The notes under the pieces: generated by a model
Database searches by the model: none
What the model saw: the letters and a program-made list of their open reading frames with translations, nothing else
What the model was told of the DNA's origin: nothing
Assembly: GCF_003287735.1 (NCBI RefSeq)
Contig: NZ_NSCM01000007.1
Coordinates: forward strand, 73,979 to 137,978
Reading direction: 5' to 3'
Source of the DNA: Photorhabdus bodei
Lineage (GTDB): Bacteria; Pseudomonadota; Gammaproteobacteria; Enterobacterales; Enterobacteriaceae
DNA: 64,000 bases
Position numbers and translations under genes: made by a program
In this document: piece after piece, positions 23,558 to 34,062 of the stretch
Numbering within the stretch: the stretch's first letter is position 1
Layout: each line of letters starts with the position of its first letter

Positions 23558-23779
23558 ATGGAGACAGGTACTGTTAAGTGGTTCAATAATGCCAAGGGTT
23601 TTGGGTTTATTTGCCCGGCAAGCGGCGGAGAAGATATATTCGCTCATTACTCAACCATTCAGATGGACGGTTACCGGACGCTGAAAGCGGGCCAAAAGGT
23701 GAATTTCAGCGTTCACCAAGGACCAAAGGGAAATCATGCCAGTATTATTGTTCCTCTTGAAAACGAACCCAAAGGCTAA
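23558..23779 (+). CDS. cspD: Cold-shock-like protein CspD
   Basis: 73 residues. It starts at METGTVKWFNN, matching E. coli CspD (74); in-frame codons further upstream are not part of the protein. RNP1-type GFGFICP and RNP2-type DIFAHYS are visible. CspD is a stationary-phase, single-stranded nucleic-acid binder that inhibits replication, and is a Lon substrate. Divergent from clpS as in E. coli. Confidence 0.96.
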   Translation: METGTVKWFNNAKGFGFICPASGGEDIFAHYSTIQMDGYRTLKAGQKVNFSVHQGPKGNHASIIVPLENEPKG

Positions 23780-23819
23780 ATAGCCTGGCCTGTGGGTCAT
23801 AACCAGGTATTATTTTCAT

Positions 23820-23845
23820 ACGCCGCAGGCAATTACCTGCGGCGT
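23820..23845. terminator. Bidirectional hairpin between cspD and macB
   Basis: Perfect 10 bp stem acgccgcagg / cctgcggcgt with a six-base loop, between convergent genes. Confidence 0.75.
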
Positions 23846-23859
23846 CATATTATTTCCGC

Positions 23860-25803
23860 TTATTCTCTTGCCAACGCTTCGATTGGATCAAGACGAGCAG
23901 CATTACGGGCCGGCAGAAACCCAAATATCACCCCAATTGCGGTAGAACAGGCGAAAGCACTGAGTAAAGCAACAGGCTGGAAAACAAAGCTCCAGCCAGG
24001 GAGCGCTAATTGAGCGATAAATGCAATCATATAAGAGAGTGCAATGCCCAAAACGCCACCAACCAGACAAACCAAAATAGCTTCTATCAGAAACTGCTGC
24101 ATCACATCACTGGTTCTTGCGCCTACTGCCATACGGATGCCGATCTCTCTTGTACGTTCAGTTACTGAAACCAACATAATATTCATGACGCCAATACCGC
24201 CAACTATCAGTGAAATCACCGCCACCATCGTCAAAAACAGTTGTAAAGTATGGGCCGTTTTTTCCGCTGCTTTTACCATCATGTCCACGTTATAGGTGAA
24301 AACATCCTTTTTGCCGTGGCGCAAAGTGAGCAATTGAACTATCTTCTTTTCTATATCCTTAGAGTTATAATCATCCTTTATTCTGACAGTAATTGAATCC
24401 AGATAATGCCGGTTTATCAGACGGCTAGTCATCGTGCTATGAGGCAACCAGACATGCAATGATTTGCTACTGCCAAATGCAGCTCTCTTATCAGATATCA
24501 CTCCCACAATTGTGGCCGGCATATTACCCACCAAAATCACCTCCCCAATCACCTTTTTCTGGTGAGGAAACAATTTACGCTGAGTATTTTTATCGATAAC
24601 CACAACTTGCCCCTGACGGCGTATCATATCCAATGAAAACCCCATTCCCTGAGCAAAACGCAGAGCATAAACCTGAAAAAATTCATCACCAACGCCAGTC
24701 ACTCTCGAAGCAACATCAATGTTCCCTTTACGAAGGCGCATTTGCCCCTCAATTTCTGGTGAAACCGCCAAAATATAGGGTTGCGCTTTAATCGCGTCTG
24801 CATCCTCTATTTTCAGCGCTTGCATACTGACCGGATCATCAAGGCCAAAATCTTCTCCCGGATAAATATCAATGGTGTTGGTCGCAATCTCTTTAATATC
24901 GGATAACACCGATGCCCTGGCCGCATCTCCGATAACCAAAATAGTCACGACAGAAGCAATACCAATGATGATCCCCAACATGGTCAGTAACGTTCGCATC
25001 TTGTTGGCAACCATCGCCCGCCATGCCATGAATAAAGCTTCATTAAACCGCCCAAGGGTCTGGCGTATCGAAGATATTTTTGATGTTAACGACGGAGTTT
25101 GAGTGACTTTTCTACCCCTTTGCGTGCCGGAATCACTCATAATATGACCATCCTTGATCTCAATAACCCGCTGTGCCTGCGCTGCAATTTTCGGATCATG
25201 AGTGACAATAATGACGGTATGCCCTTGTTCACACAGTTGTTTGAGGATCGCCATCACCTCTTCGCCAGAATAGCTATCCAACGCTCCCGTTGGTTCATCG
25301 GCCAAAATGACCTGACCACCGTTCATTAACGCCCTGGCGATACTAACCCTCTGCTGCTGTCCACCAGAGAGCTGCCCCGGACGATAGCAGGTTCTCTCTT
25401 CAAGCCCCAAACGACCAAGTAATTCTATGGCTCTCTGGCGACGTACCGCTTTAGAGGCTCCTGAGTAAATAGCAGGAATTTCCACATTCTGTTCAGCGGT
25501 CAAATGAGTTAGCAAATGATAACGCTGAAAAATAAAGCCAAAATGTTCCCGCCTTAGTGCTGCCAATTCATCATCACTCAGTTCAGCAACATTCTGTCCT
25601 GCGACCCGGTATTCACCCTGACTGGGTTTATCAAGACAACCAAGAATATTCATCAGTGTCGATTTACCCGAACCTGACGCGCCGATAATGGCAACCACCT
25701 CACCGGCATGAATAGACAAGGTGACATCATCTAGTACTTTTACCTGCTGCTCACCAGCGGGATAGCTGCGCTCTATACCTTTCAGCTCAAGTAACGCATC
25801 CAT
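23860..25803 (-). CDS. macB: Macrolide/peptide ABC exporter MacB
   Basis: 647 residues. The N-terminal ATPase (Walker A GASGSGKST at 41-49, signature LSGGQQQR near 144, Walker B ADEPTGALD) is fused to a membrane part with one helix near 275, a large periplasmic domain, and three helices in the last 130 residues. With MacA and TolC it expels macrolides, enterotoxins and peptides driven by periplasmic conformational change. Its ATG overlaps the macA stop by one base, so expression is coupled. Confidence 0.95.
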   Translation of the reverse strand: MDALLELKGIERSYPAGEQQVKVLDDVTLSIHAGEVVAIIGASGSGKSTLMNILGCLDKPSQGEYRVAGQNVAELSDDELAALRREHFGFIFQRYHLLTHLTAEQNVEIPAIYSGASKAVRRQRAIELLGRLGLEERTCYRPGQLSGGQQQRVSIARALMNGGQVILADEPTGALDSYSGEEVMAILKQLCEQGHTVIIVTHDPKIAAQAQRVIEIKDGHIMSDSGTQRGRKVTQTPSLTSKISSIRQTLGRFNEALFMAWRAMVANKMRTLLTMLGIIIGIASVVTILVIGDAARASVLSDIKEIATNTIDIYPGEDFGLDDPVSMQALKIEDADAIKAQPYILAVSPEIEGQMRLRKGNIDVASRVTGVGDEFFQVYALRFAQGMGFSLDMIRRQGQVVVIDKNTQRKLFPHQKKVIGEVILVGNMPATIVGVISDKRAAFGSSKSLHVWLPHSTMTSRLINRHYLDSITVRIKDDYNSKDIEKKIVQLLTLRHGKKDVFTYNVDMMVKAAEKTAHTLQLFLTMVAVISLIVGGIGVMNIMLVSVTERTREIGIRMAVGARTSDVMQQFLIEAILVCLVGGVLGIALSYMIAFIAQLALPGWSFVFQPVALLSAFACSTAIGVIFGFLPARNAARLDPIEALARE

Positions 25804-26918
25804 TACTCATCCTCGACTTCTTCACTACGACCAGTGATCACCTGCTCATGTTCTTTCAGGCCAGATAGAATCTGTACATTTACATCATTGCGCACACCAA
25901 TGGTCACTTCTCGTTTCTCTTCTTTATCGCCATTCAAGATATCCACCTCATAGCGAGTTGGCGTAATCTGTTTACCCAGAGCAGAGATCGGGATCATTAA
26001 CACATCACGATGGGAATCAAGCTGAATTTTCACTTGGGCGGTCATTTGCAAACGCAAAAGTTGCTGAGGATTAGCCACCTCAAAGCGGGCATAGAAGAAA
26101 ATGGCATCATTAATCTTTTCTGGCGTCGGCAAAATATCCTTCAACACACCAGGAAAATTTTTATCCGGTGCGCCTAATACAGTAAAAGAGGCTTTCTGGC
26201 CCGGTTTCAGGTAAATAACATCGGCCTCTGACACTTCCGCTTTTACCAACATCGTTCCCAGATCAGCCAGTGTCAGAATAGTCGGGGCTTCCTGTGCCGC
26301 AATGACTGTTTGCCCCTGAAGGGTTTTGATATTGACAACGATACCATCCATTGGCGCGGTAATCCGGGTATATTGCAAATTAGTCTGAGCAGTATCAAGG
26401 CTGGCCTGATTTTTACTGATTTGCGCCAATAAAGTTTCTACCTTCGCTCTTTTCACTTCAACATCCGTTTTAGCTTGATCCAATTCCTGAAGTGAGACCG
26501 CCCGCACTTTTGCCAGATTATTCTGACGCTGTAATGTCACCTGCGCCAATTCCAATTGTGCCTTGGCTTCTATCAAATAAGCACTCAATTCTTTGATCGT
26601 GGCTTCAACTTCTTTGACCTGGTTTTGCGCAGGTTTAGGATCAATCAATGCCAATAACTGGCCTTCTGTCACCTTATCACCCACTTCAACATACAAATTC
26701 TGCAACTGACCACTTACCTGTGCGCCCACATCCACTTTTCTGACCGCATCCAATTTCCCCGTTGCCAGTACATTTTTTTCCAAATCGCCTTTAATGATAG
26801 AGACTGTCTGATATTTAATCGCTTCTGGCCTATACAGAAAATATCCCAGAACCAATGTGATAACGGTCACAATAGCTAACAATACAACCCATCGACGTTT
26901 CGAACGAATAAAATTCAT
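25803..26918 (-). CDS. macA: Periplasmic adapter MacA
   Basis: 371 residues. One N-terminal membrane anchor (about 10-28), then the membrane-fusion-protein layout: beta-barrel and lipoyl halves (DVGAQVSGQLQNLYVEVGD), a long helical hairpin (about 95-195) that docks on TolC, and the returning lipoyl piece TRITAPMDGIVV. First gene of the macAB operon. No dedicated outer-membrane gene is nearby, consistent with use of TolC. Confidence 0.95.
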   Translation of the reverse strand: MNFIRSKRRWVVLLAIVTVITLVLGYFLYRPEAIKYQTVSIIKGDLEKNVLATGKLDAVRKVDVGAQVSGQLQNLYVEVGDKVTEGQLLALIDPKPAQNQVKEVEATIKELSAYLIEAKAQLELAQVTLQRQNNLAKVRAVSLQELDQAKTDVEVKRAKVETLLAQISKNQASLDTAQTNLQYTRITAPMDGIVVNIKTLQGQTVIAAQEAPTILTLADLGTMLVKAEVSEADVIYLKPGQKASFTVLGAPDKNFPGVLKDILPTPEKINDAIFFYARFEVANPQQLLRLQMTAQVKIQLDSHRDVLMIPISALGKQITPTRYEVDILNGDKEEKREVTIGVRNDVNVQILSGLKEHEQVITGRSEEVEDE

Positions 26919-27231
26919 TTAAATATCACCATATTAAGCATTGGATTCAGAAAAATAGTAAAAACTTATTTCTTGCAATACCACGAAAACCTGAGATTTC
27001 CACTCATTCCAGATAGATACCGTTCCCTTTACGTTTTATATCCACTGAAAGTTATTAATAACACACCCACCTTAAGAATAAAAAATTCTTTGAGCAACAA
27101 TACATTTCACTCTATCCTGGCTATTCTCTTAATGTAAAAAAATTGTTATCTTTTATTCTTATAGTCTTTACAATCGATTTTTATACTGAATTTGGATAAA
27201 AAGACGTTAATCGTTTTAAAGGATGCTAATT
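26919..27231. promoter_or_regulatory. Divergent macA / lysO intergenic region
   Basis: 313 bp without a gene, AT-rich, with promoters for both sides inferred. An aaagga ribosome site overlaps the first of two in-frame ATG codons and so serves the second. Confidence 0.45.
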
Positions 27232-28131
27232 ATGTACTCTGGGCTGCTGATCATTCTTTTGCCGTTAACGCTAGGCTATCTTACCCATTTGAATAATAAG
27301 ACACTGTTAAGTGCTGTTCATCACTTTCTTAACGCAATGGTCTATATCATCCTGTTTTTAATGGGAATCAGCCTGGCTTTGTTGGACGATTTAGGCCGTA
27401 ACCTCTTCTCTATCTTTCAATATGCGATAACATTTTTTTTATGTATTTTTACTGCTAATATGCTAGCGTTATTCCTGCTTGAAAAACACGATCCTTGGAT
27501 TATTAGTCCGCATAAACAGGAAAAACCCCCTTCCCGTTTACATATGATTTTTGAATCACTGAAATTATGTGGTGTACTGATTTTAGGTTTCCTATTTGGG
27601 CTCACTGGCTGGTCATGGCTGCACTTCTCCAATCATGCCAGTGAAATTGCCTTAATCGTTTTACTGTTACTCGTCGGAATTCAATTACGTAACAGCGGTA
27701 TGAGCCTGAAACAGATATTGCTAAACCGCCGCGGTACCATTATTGCAATTGTCATTGCTGTCAGTGCGCTTACTGGCGGGGCTATCGCAGCACTTATTCT
27801 TGGGCTGCCAGTGAAAACAGGTTTAGCGTTGGCTTCCGGTTACGGTTGGTATTCCCTTTCTGGCATCTTACTTTCTGATGCTTACGGGCCGGTAATCGGT
27901 AGTGCTGCATTCTTTAATGACCTGGCACGCGAACTGGCAGCAATTATGCTAATTCCGATTCTAATCAATCGATATCGCTCAAGCGCTCTAGGATTAAGTG
28001 GTGCCACTTCGATGGATTTCACCTTGCCAGTATTACAACGGTGCGGTGGTGTCAGTATTGTTCCAGCAGCGATAGTTCACGGTTTCGTCCTGAGTTTGCT
28101 CGCACCTTTGCTGATCGCATTCTTTACTTAA
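27232..28131 (+). CDS. lysO: Lysine exporter LysO (YbjE)
   Basis: 299 residues, eight or so membrane helices, very like E. coli YbjE: LFLMGISLALLD, LVGIQLRNSGMSLKQI, NRRGTIIAIV, SGYGWYSLSGILLSD and FFNDLARELAAIMLIPI. It exports lysine and the toxic analogue thialysine across the inner membrane. I chose the ATG giving MYSGLLIIL, 8 bp after aaagga. In E. coli it responds to lysine through ArgR; I did not find a confident ArgR box here. Confidence 0.93.
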   Translation: MYSGLLIILLPLTLGYLTHLNNKTLLSAVHHFLNAMVYIILFLMGISLALLDDLGRNLFSIFQYAITFFLCIFTANMLALFLLEKHDPWIISPHKQEKPPSRLHMIFESLKLCGVLILGFLFGLTGWSWLHFSNHASEIALIVLLLLVGIQLRNSGMSLKQILLNRRGTIIAIVIAVSALTGGAIAALILGLPVKTGLALASGYGWYSLSGILLSDAYGPVIGSAAFFNDLARELAAIMLIPILINRYRSSALGLSGATSMDFTLPVLQRCGGVSIVPAAIVHGFVLSLLAPLLIAFFT

Positions 28132-28435
28132 CCAGAATTTGAGCCACAATAATACTTGATGTCATAAATAACAGTTCGGGCGTTTCATGGTCATAAGTCG
28201 TCAACAGTGGTTACTTATCCTAATGCTGGCCCATTTGTGACCTATTCATCTTTTCGCAGTATGCCAATAGAATAAATAAGCTTTTGTTGGCAAATTGCAC
28301 TAAGGGGAAAATAGAGCACGTTAATCAGACATGTAATTGAAATATCAATTAATAATATTCTGTACATAAGATATTGCATAATTATGCTAACGGGTTTAGC
28401 ATCGAACTAAATCACTGACTATTCAGAATTAAAGC
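28132..28435. promoter_or_regulatory. artP upstream region
   Basis: 304 bp without a gene. A short symmetric element aattgaaatatcaatt lies about 100 bp before artP and faintly resembles an ArgR half-site pair, not enough for a call. Confidence 0.35.
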
Positions 28436-29164
28436 ATGAGTATTCAATTAAAAAGTATTGATTGCTATTACGGTGTCCATCAGGCACTGTTTGATATTAA
28501 TCTTGAGTGTTCTTCAGGGGAAACGATGGTTTTGCTAGGGCCAAGTGGTGCAGGTAAAAGTACATTGTTACGAGTACTAAACCTGCTGGAAATACCACGA
28601 TCCGGCCAGTTGCATATTGCTAATCATCAATTCGATTTCGAACAAACACCAGGAACAAAGGAGATTCGTTCTCTACGCCAGAATGTAGGTATGGTTTTTC
28701 AGCAATATCACTTGTGGCCACACCTTACTGTTATGGATAACCTGATCGAAGCGCCTTGTCGCGTACTGGGTTTATCCAAGCAACAAGCGCAGGAAAAAGC
28801 GGATAAGCTCCTTTCCCGTTTGCGCTTAGATGATTTTGCTGGCCGCTTCCCACAACATTTATCTGGAGGGCAACAGCAACGGGTTGCTATTGCACGAGCA
28901 TTAATGATGGAACCACAAGTTTTATTATTTGATGAACCAACGGCAGCGCTGGACCCAGAAATTACAGCACAGGTTGTCAATATCATCCATGAATTATCCG
29001 CTACGGGTATTACACAGATTATCGTTACCCATGAAGTGGAAATCGCCCGTAAGGCCGCAAGCCATGTCGTATATATGGAAAACGGCCACATTATAGAACA
29101 AGGTGATATCAGCCATTTTACGCAACCACAAACCAAAGCCTTTGCTAATTATCTATCACACTAA
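28436..29164 (+). CDS. artP: Arginine ABC transporter ATPase ArtP
   Basis: 242 residues. Cytoplasmic ATPase of the arginine importer, with Walker [10 protein letters not shown] (35-43), signature LSGGQQQR near 142, Walker [14 protein letters not shown] and H-loop VTHE. First of four genes artP-artI-artQ-artM in the enteric order; the binding-protein gene begins 19 bp later. Confidence 0.96.
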   Translation: MSIQLKSIDCYYGVHQALFDINLECSSGETMVLLGPSGAGKSTLLRVLNLLEIPRSGQLHIANHQFDFEQTPGTKEIRSLRQNVGMVFQQYHLWPHLTVMDNLIEAPCRVLGLSKQQAQEKADKLLSRLRLDDFAGRFPQHLSGGQQQRVAIARALMMEPQVLLFDEPTAALDPEITAQVVNIIHELSATGITQIIVTHEVEIARKAASHVVYMENGHIIEQGDISHFTQPQTKAFANYLSH

Positions 29165-29183
29165 CTATTAATAGGATATAGCG

Positions 29184-29918
29184 ATGAAAAAACTACTTTT
29201 TGCAGCCCTCTTAGGCACAGTAGCTTTATCTGCAACCGCCACGGAAAAAGAGACCATTCGTTTTGCCACAGAAGCTACTTACCCTCCGTTTGAGTTCATC
29301 GATGCAAATAATAAAATTCAGGGTTTTGATGTCGATTTGGCCAATGCCATCTGTGAGAAAATTAATGCAACATGTACCTTCACTAATCAATCCTTTGACA
29401 GCCTGATCCCTAGCCTGAAATTCCGTCGCTTCGACGCTTTAGCCGCAGGTATTGATATTACCCCTGAACGCCAAAAGCAGGTTGATTTTACTAACACTTA
29501 TTACGATAACTCCGCGGTTTTTATCTCCGTTAAAGGCAAAGTCTCCAGCACCGCAGATCTGAAAGGCAAACTTGTGGGTATCCAGAATGGTACAACTCAC
29601 CAAAAATATCTGATGGAACAACGAAAAGAGATTAAAACCGTTCCTTATGACAGCTATCAAAATGCGATTCTGGATCTGAAAAATGGCCGTCTGGACGCCG
29701 TTTTCGGTGACACTGCCGTTGTTAACGAGTGGCTGAAAAAGAATGAAAACTTAAGTACCGTAGGTAACAAAGTCACTGACAAAAATTACTTTGGTATCGG
29801 CTTAGGTATTGCAGTTCGTAAGGGTAACAAAGATCTACAAGATAAGCTGAATAAAGCACTCGCTGACATCAAACGAGATGGCACTTATGACATCATTTAT
29901 AAAAAATGGTTTAAATAA
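29184..29918 (+). CDS. artI: Arginine-binding periplasmic protein ArtI
   Basis: 244 residues with a signal peptide cleaved after SATAT or nearby. Class 3 solute-binding protein: [55 protein letters not shown], and QNGTTHQKY in the second lobe. The FATEA and FDVDLA wording is nearer E. coli ArtI than ArtJ. Only one binding-protein gene is present, whereas E. coli has a second (artJ) after artM. Confidence 0.93.
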   Translation: MKKLLFAALLGTVALSATATEKETIRFATEATYPPFEFIDANNKIQGFDVDLANAICEKINATCTFTNQSFDSLIPSLKFRRFDALAAGIDITPERQKQVDFTNTYYDNSAVFISVKGKVSSTADLKGKLVGIQNGTTHQKYLMEQRKEIKTVPYDSYQNAILDLKNGRLDAVFGDTAVVNEWLKKNENLSTVGNKVTDKNYFGIGLGIAVRKGNKDLQDKLNKALADIKRDGTYDIIYKKWFK

Positions 29919-29932
29919 GTAGCCGAATCTCT

Positions 29933-30649
29933 ATGAATGAATTCCAATCTCTAACAAGCGCCGCCGGCATCACCGTCGGCCTTGCCGTGTCTGCATTAGT
30001 ACTTGGTCTGATTTTAGCTATGCTATTTGCTGCTTGGGAATCAGCCCGTTGGAAACCCTTCGCCATACTTGGCACCTGTTGGGTCACTCTGTTCAGAGGA
30101 TTGCCAGAAATTTTGGTCGTGCTGTTCGTTTACTTCGGCGCATCACAACTTCTCATGATACTGGCTGATGGCTTTGACATTAATCTTATCTTCTGGCATT
30201 CCAGAATTCAGATAGATATTCAAGACTTTTATGTCAGCCCATTCCTTTGTGGTGTCATTGCACTTTCCCTACTCTACTCTGCCTATGCATCCCAGACACT
30301 CCGTGGTGCGATAAAAGCCATTCCTGCCGGCCAATGGGAAGCCGGTCAAGCATTAGGTCTTGGTCGCGCTGAAATATTTTTCCGCCTGATCATGCCTCAA
30401 ATGTGGCGACATGCTCTACCCGGGCTCGGTAACCAATGGTTAGTTTTGTTGAAAGATACCGCGCTGGTATCGCTTATCAGTGTGAATGATCTCATGCAGC
30501 AAACCAAAAGTATTGCCACACGCACTCAGGAACCCTTTACCTGGTATATGATTGTGGCGCTTATCTATCTGGCTATCACGCTGATCAGTCAGTTTATTCT
30601 AAAGAAAATTGAGATGCATACCACTCGCTTTGATCGGAGTGCTCCCTGA
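29933..30649 (+). CDS. artQ: Arginine ABC transporter permease ArtQ
   Basis: 238 residues with about five helices and the inner-membrane EAA loop ([21 protein letters not shown]) that docks on Art[18 protein letters not shown] is the typical HisM/GlnP-type second helix. Its stop overlaps the artM start by one base. Confidence 0.95.
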   Translation: MNEFQSLTSAAGITVGLAVSALVLGLILAMLFAAWESARWKPFAILGTCWVTLFRGLPEILVVLFVYFGASQLLMILADGFDINLIFWHSRIQIDIQDFYVSPFLCGVIALSLLYSAYASQTLRGAIKAIPAGQWEAGQALGLGRAEIFFRLIMPQMWRHALPGLGNQWLVLLKDTALVSLISVNDLMQQTKSIATRTQEPFTWYMIVALIYLAITLISQFILKKIEMHTTRFDRSAP

Positions 30650-31317
30650 TGTTTGAGTATATTCAACAAATTTTACCAGGTCTGCAAACCAGTCTAAGCC
30701 TGACCGTCACAGCGCTTTGTGTTGCTTTCATGATGTCCGTCCTGTTCACTATGGTTCTGACCATGAAATTGCCAGTACTGACACAACTGGTAAAAACCTA
30801 CATTACTCTGTTTACCGGTACGCCTTTGTTAGTACAATTCTTTCTGATTTATTACGGGCCTGGGCAGTTTCCATCCATAAAAGCGTACCCGTGGCTTTGG
30901 CAATTACTGTCTGAGCCCTGGCTGTGCGCAATGGTAACGCTAGCGCTTAACAGTGCGGCATATTCTACTCTGCTATTCTATGGCGCAGTAAAGGCAATTC
31001 CTGCTGGTCAATGGCAATCCTGTCAAGCATTGGGCATGTCTAAAGCACAATCTATGCAGATCCTGCTGCCCTATGCTTTTAAACGGGCGTTATCTTCCTA
31101 TTCCAACGAAGTTGTATTGATTTTCAAGAGTACTTCTCTCGCAAGTACTATTACTTTGCTGGAAGTAATGGGATACAGTCAGCTTCTATTTGGCCGTAAT
31201 TATGATGTGATGGCTTTTATGGCCGCAGGGGTGATTTATCTATGTGTCAACGGTATCCTGACTTTGCTGATGCGGATGATTGAACGCCGTGCACTTGCTT
31301 TTGAGCGCCATGACTAA
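30649..31317 (+). CDS. artM: Arginine ABC transporter permease ArtM
   Basis: 222 residues, partner of ArtQ. Helices near 12-40, 50-75, 90-115, 150-170 and 185-210; the EAA loop reads AIPAGQWQSCQALGMSKAQS. Last gene of the operon; rlmC lies convergent 53 bp downstream. Confidence 0.95.
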   Translation: MFEYIQQILPGLQTSLSLTVTALCVAFMMSVLFTMVLTMKLPVLTQLVKTYITLFTGTPLLVQFFLIYYGPGQFPSIKAYPWLWQLLSEPWLCAMVTLALNSAAYSTLLFYGAVKAIPAGQWQSCQALGMSKAQSMQILLPYAFKRALSSYSNEVVLIFKSTSLASTITLLEVMGYSQLLFGRNYDVMAFMAAGVIYLCVNGILTLLMRMIERRALAFERHD

Positions 31318-31370
31318 ACGGGATAGGGCGTTCTCTTTTGGAACCCCATCCCCACACATCCTTTCGTTAT

Positions 31371-32504
31371 TCAGTTATGATTTAATATCAATAACGCTAA
31401 AACTTCGTAATGTTCAGTATGAGGAAACATATCAAACAACTGTGTCTTTTCTACACGATAGTTAGCTAGCGCAGCAATGTCTTTCGCCATTGTCTGAGCA
31501 TTACAGCTTGAATAAAGAATATAATCCGGCGCCATTTTACTGAGATAATCGCACAACACCTTACCAATTCCCCGACGAGGCGGATTGACCAAAACCAATT
31601 GCGGAATTTTATCTTTTGCTACAGCAAAATGTGTTGAGTCCAAAGCTTGAAACTCGATGTTTTCCAAACCCAGTGTTTTCGCCGAATCGCGGGCACAATC
31701 AATGGATTCTGAGCTGATTTCAATGCCGGTTAAACAGGTATTTTTATCTGCGCAATGCAGACCAAAACCCCCAACACCACAGAATAGATCCCACATGCTA
31801 CTGATTTTCAGTTCACGAACCCAACGCCCTGCTGTTGCATACAATTCAGAAGCCATTTTCGGGTTAGTCTGGAAAAAGCTATGTGGACGGATGTAAAGAG
31901 GAATGCCATTGAACTGTTCTTTCAGCGCCTTTTGTTCAGTAAACAGAATCTCTTTTTCCCCCTCCAAAATCGCCATATGGATTGGCTGAATATTGGCAGA
32001 GATCACCGTAAGCTGTGGCAATTGCTCACACAACCGGGGTAAAGCACGCTCCAGTTGAGCAATTTTTGTTTCAGAACGCAGTACAAAACGTAACATCATT
32101 TCACCGCTATGACGGCTTTCTGTCAGCAACAAATATTTCAGTTCACCCCGTTTACGAGCAACGTTATACGGCGTCAAGCCGGCACAAGCAATGAACGATT
32201 TAACAACATCGAATACAGGCTGAAAATGCGCTGGATAGAGGGGACAATGACACAGATCAACCGCCGTTCCATCACGATGCAACATGCCTAGCAATGGGCG
32301 TTCCACACTGCCACTGACGACCATTTTAGCTTTATTACGAAAGGCATCTTGTTGGCTGGCAATTGGAGGTAACCATTGCTTCACAATAGCTTGAGGTAAT
32401 AACTGCTTTAAATTCTGCTGTTTATCTTCTAACTGCTGAGAATAGGGTTTTTCGAGCCACTGACAAGAGTGACAGTGCCCCGCAGAATAATGCGTACATT
32501 GCAT
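31371..32504 (-). CDS. rlmC: 23S rRNA (uracil-747-C5)-methyltransferase RlmC
   Basis: 377 residues. The iron-sulfur cysteines start the protein (C3, C11, C14) and continue with CHCPLYP. The SAM site reads [14 protein letters not shown], the domain after it VNPPRRGIG, and the catalytic cysteine lies in [11 protein letters not shown] (C334). It methylates U747 of 23S rRNA. The start is unusual only in that the first cysteine sits at residue 3, as in E. coli RumB. Confidence 0.95.
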   Translation of the reverse strand: MQCTHYSAGHCHSCQWLEKPYSQQLEDKQQNLKQLLPQAIVKQWLPPIASQQDAFRNKAKMVVSGSVERPLLGMLHRDGTAVDLCHCPLYPAHFQPVFDVVKSFIACAGLTPYNVARKRGELKYLLLTESRHSGEMMLRFVLRSETKIAQLERALPRLCEQLPQLTVISANIQPIHMAILEGEKEILFTEQKALKEQFNGIPLYIRPHSFFQTNPKMASELYATAGRWVRELKISSMWDLFCGVGGFGLHCADKNTCLTGIEISSESIDCARDSAKTLGLENIEFQALDSTHFAVAKDKIPQLVLVNPPRRGIGKVLCDYLSKMAPDYILYSSCNAQTMAKDIAALANYRVEKTQLFDMFPHTEHYEVLALLILNHN

Positions 32505-32528
32505 GGTTGGATGACCGTGTTGAAAATA

Positions 32529-33041
32529 TTAGTGCAAAGTAAAAGTCGGCACCTTAGCAGAAGCTTGTGATTCCTCTTCCTCTTCAATGTCACTCTCGAT
32601 TTCGATATCACGATTAATATACAACAAATTATTACTGTGAATTTCAAAAATCACCCCCGCAATCTGCTCTTCGCTTTGTTGCAAGAAATGAGAAAACTGG
32701 GAAAAAGTCAGCCCGGCTGAAACAAGGAAAGATTGACACACCACCAATTTCGGTAGGTTTTCATCCTGAATATCAAGAAAAGCCTTGATTGTCAGCGAAC
32801 TGGCATTAATCTGGCTTAGATTAGCCATCAAAGGAATAATGGCGGTCGGTTTAACTTCAGCCAACGCAGAAAACAAGATTACATTGTCCAACAGATCAAT
32901 TTTAGCATCAAATAAACCATCAATATTCTGCATATGAGGTAGATGCAGCGCCTGGCATGAATCGCACTCAAAGTAGGAAATTTTGAGCTGATCCAACCAC
33001 TCACGCAATACTGATAAGTCAGGAATGACAAGTGAACTCAT
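32529..33041 (-). CDS. ybjN: YbjN family protein
   Basis: 170 residues, cytosolic, related to bacterial sensory-transduction regulator YbjN. The conserved opening (SFFECD-like YFECDSCQALHLPHMQN, then FDAKIDLLDN) and LPKLVVCQSFLVSAGLT are clear. The C-terminus is longer than in E. coli (158) because of an acidic run DIEEEEESQ. In E. coli nfsA and rimK lie next to it; here they are missing and ybjC follows directly. Confidence 0.9.
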   Translation of the reverse strand: MSSLVIPDLSVLREWLDQLKISYFECDSCQALHLPHMQNIDGLFDAKIDLLDNVILFSALAEVKPTAIIPLMANLSQINASSLTIKAFLDIQDENLPKLVVCQSFLVSAGLTFSQFSHFLQQSEEQIAGVIFEIHSNNLLYINRDIEIESDIEEEEESQASAKVPTFTLH

Positions 33042-33132
33042 CTAACAACCCCATACAACGGAAAATGAAAAAGCGCTATAGCTTACGAAATAATTCTTTA
33101 TCGCGCCATCACCAATAACTGATAAATTATTT

Positions 33133-33444
33133 TTACTTACCGTTATCACTACCTTCTACCTTATTTTTGCTCTCTTTTTTATGATCAGCATGATCAACGC
33201 CCAAAAAAGAGAGGCCATACACTGCACGCCAAATGATATTAACCGCGGCAGGAACCAAACAACCCATGCCGATGAAAATCATAACAACATGTGCTTCTGG
33301 CGTCATTAGTAAATCTGTTAAGATGACAATATCATTAATAGTCAAATATGACAGGATTAAGCATAAAATTCCGACAATTTCTAGCAGGATAACCTGTTTT
33401 GGCATATCTGCCAATGAACTCATATTGCCTTGATGACTTTTCAT
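33133..33444 (-). CDS. ybjC: YbjC-like small membrane protein (DUF1418)
   Basis: 103 residues from the ATG behind gagagga. Two membrane helices (about 20-42 and 55-78) flank a short loop; the pattern MPKQVILLEIVGILCL and VVMIFIGMGCLVPAAVNII follows E. coli YbjC. Its charged C-terminus (DHKKESKNKVEG) is cytoplasmic or periplasmic, unknown. The function is unknown. It is divergent from grxA, the same neighbour as in E. coli. Confidence 0.82.
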   Translation of the reverse strand: MKSHQGNMSSLADMPKQVILLEIVGILCLILSYLTINDIVILTDLLMTPEAHVVMIFIGMGCLVPAAVNIIWRAVYGLSFLGVDHADHKKESKNKVEGSDNGK

Positions 33445-33634
33445 CGCATCCTCTCTTAACAACCTGATGCTACATTATACTACCGGAAACACTGTTACCA
33501 AAATTGGTATGATGAATTAAAACAAAAGGCAATTTCTGCTTTTTTTTACCGATCGATACAGGCATAGTAGCTATCAAATAAGCATGAGTAACGCATCAAA
33601 CCGCATTATTTTAATATAACCAAGAGGAGTTTAT

Positions 33635-33895
33635 ATGTTTACTGTGATTTTCGGTCGTCCTGGCTGCCCGTACTGTGTCCGCGCGAAAGAGCTGGCGGAA
33701 CGACTGAAAGAGCAGCGTGATGACTTTGACTTCCGTTATGTTGATATTCACGCAGAAGGTATCACTAAAGCTGATCTGGAAAAAACAGTTGGTAAACCCG
33801 TAGAAACCGTCCCGCAAATTTTTGTTGATGAGAAACATATCGGTGGCTGCACTGACTTCGAAGCGTACGTAAAAGAACACCAATTGCTACAATAA
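33635..33895 (+). CDS. grxA: Glutaredoxin 1
   Basis: 86 residues. The dithiol active site C11-P-Y-C14 follows the first strand (FTVIFGRPGCPYCVRA), and the GSH-binding TVPQIFVDEKHIGGC loop is present. It reduces ribonucleotide reductase and OxyR disulfides using glutathione. Strong ribosome site (aagaggag). In E. coli it is OxyR-regulated; no site is claimed here. Confidence 0.97.
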   Translation: MFTVIFGRPGCPYCVRAKELAERLKEQRDDFDFRYVDIHAEGITKADLEKTVGKPVETVPQIFVDEKHIGGCTDFEAYVKEHQLLQ

Positions 33896-34029
33896 TCGAA
33901 CTTCCCGTTTTACTTTCGCTGCGGTAAAAACCGCCATTGATTATTCGTCACAATGGGCTCGGTTGATTTGTGCAAAAAATGTTATTTTCATCAAATTGAA
34001 AAAAATCTGTTTTTTTTTCTTATCACGAA

Positions 34030-34057
34030 GAACTTTTTTGCCAAACCGTAGTCTGAA
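34030..34057 (+). promoter_or_regulatory. Sigma-E type promoter of rybB
   Basis: -35 gaactt and -10 gtctgaa, separated by 15 bases, place the start near 34063. This fits the sigma-E consensus (GGAACTT / TCTGA) and the known envelope-stress control of RybB. Confidence 0.78.
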
Positions 34058-34062
34058 TTAAT

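Noticed and set aside
28330..28435. ArgR box upstream of artP
   Set aside because: Only a short symmetric AT-rich word is present; it does not fit the 18 bp ARG box pair well enough.
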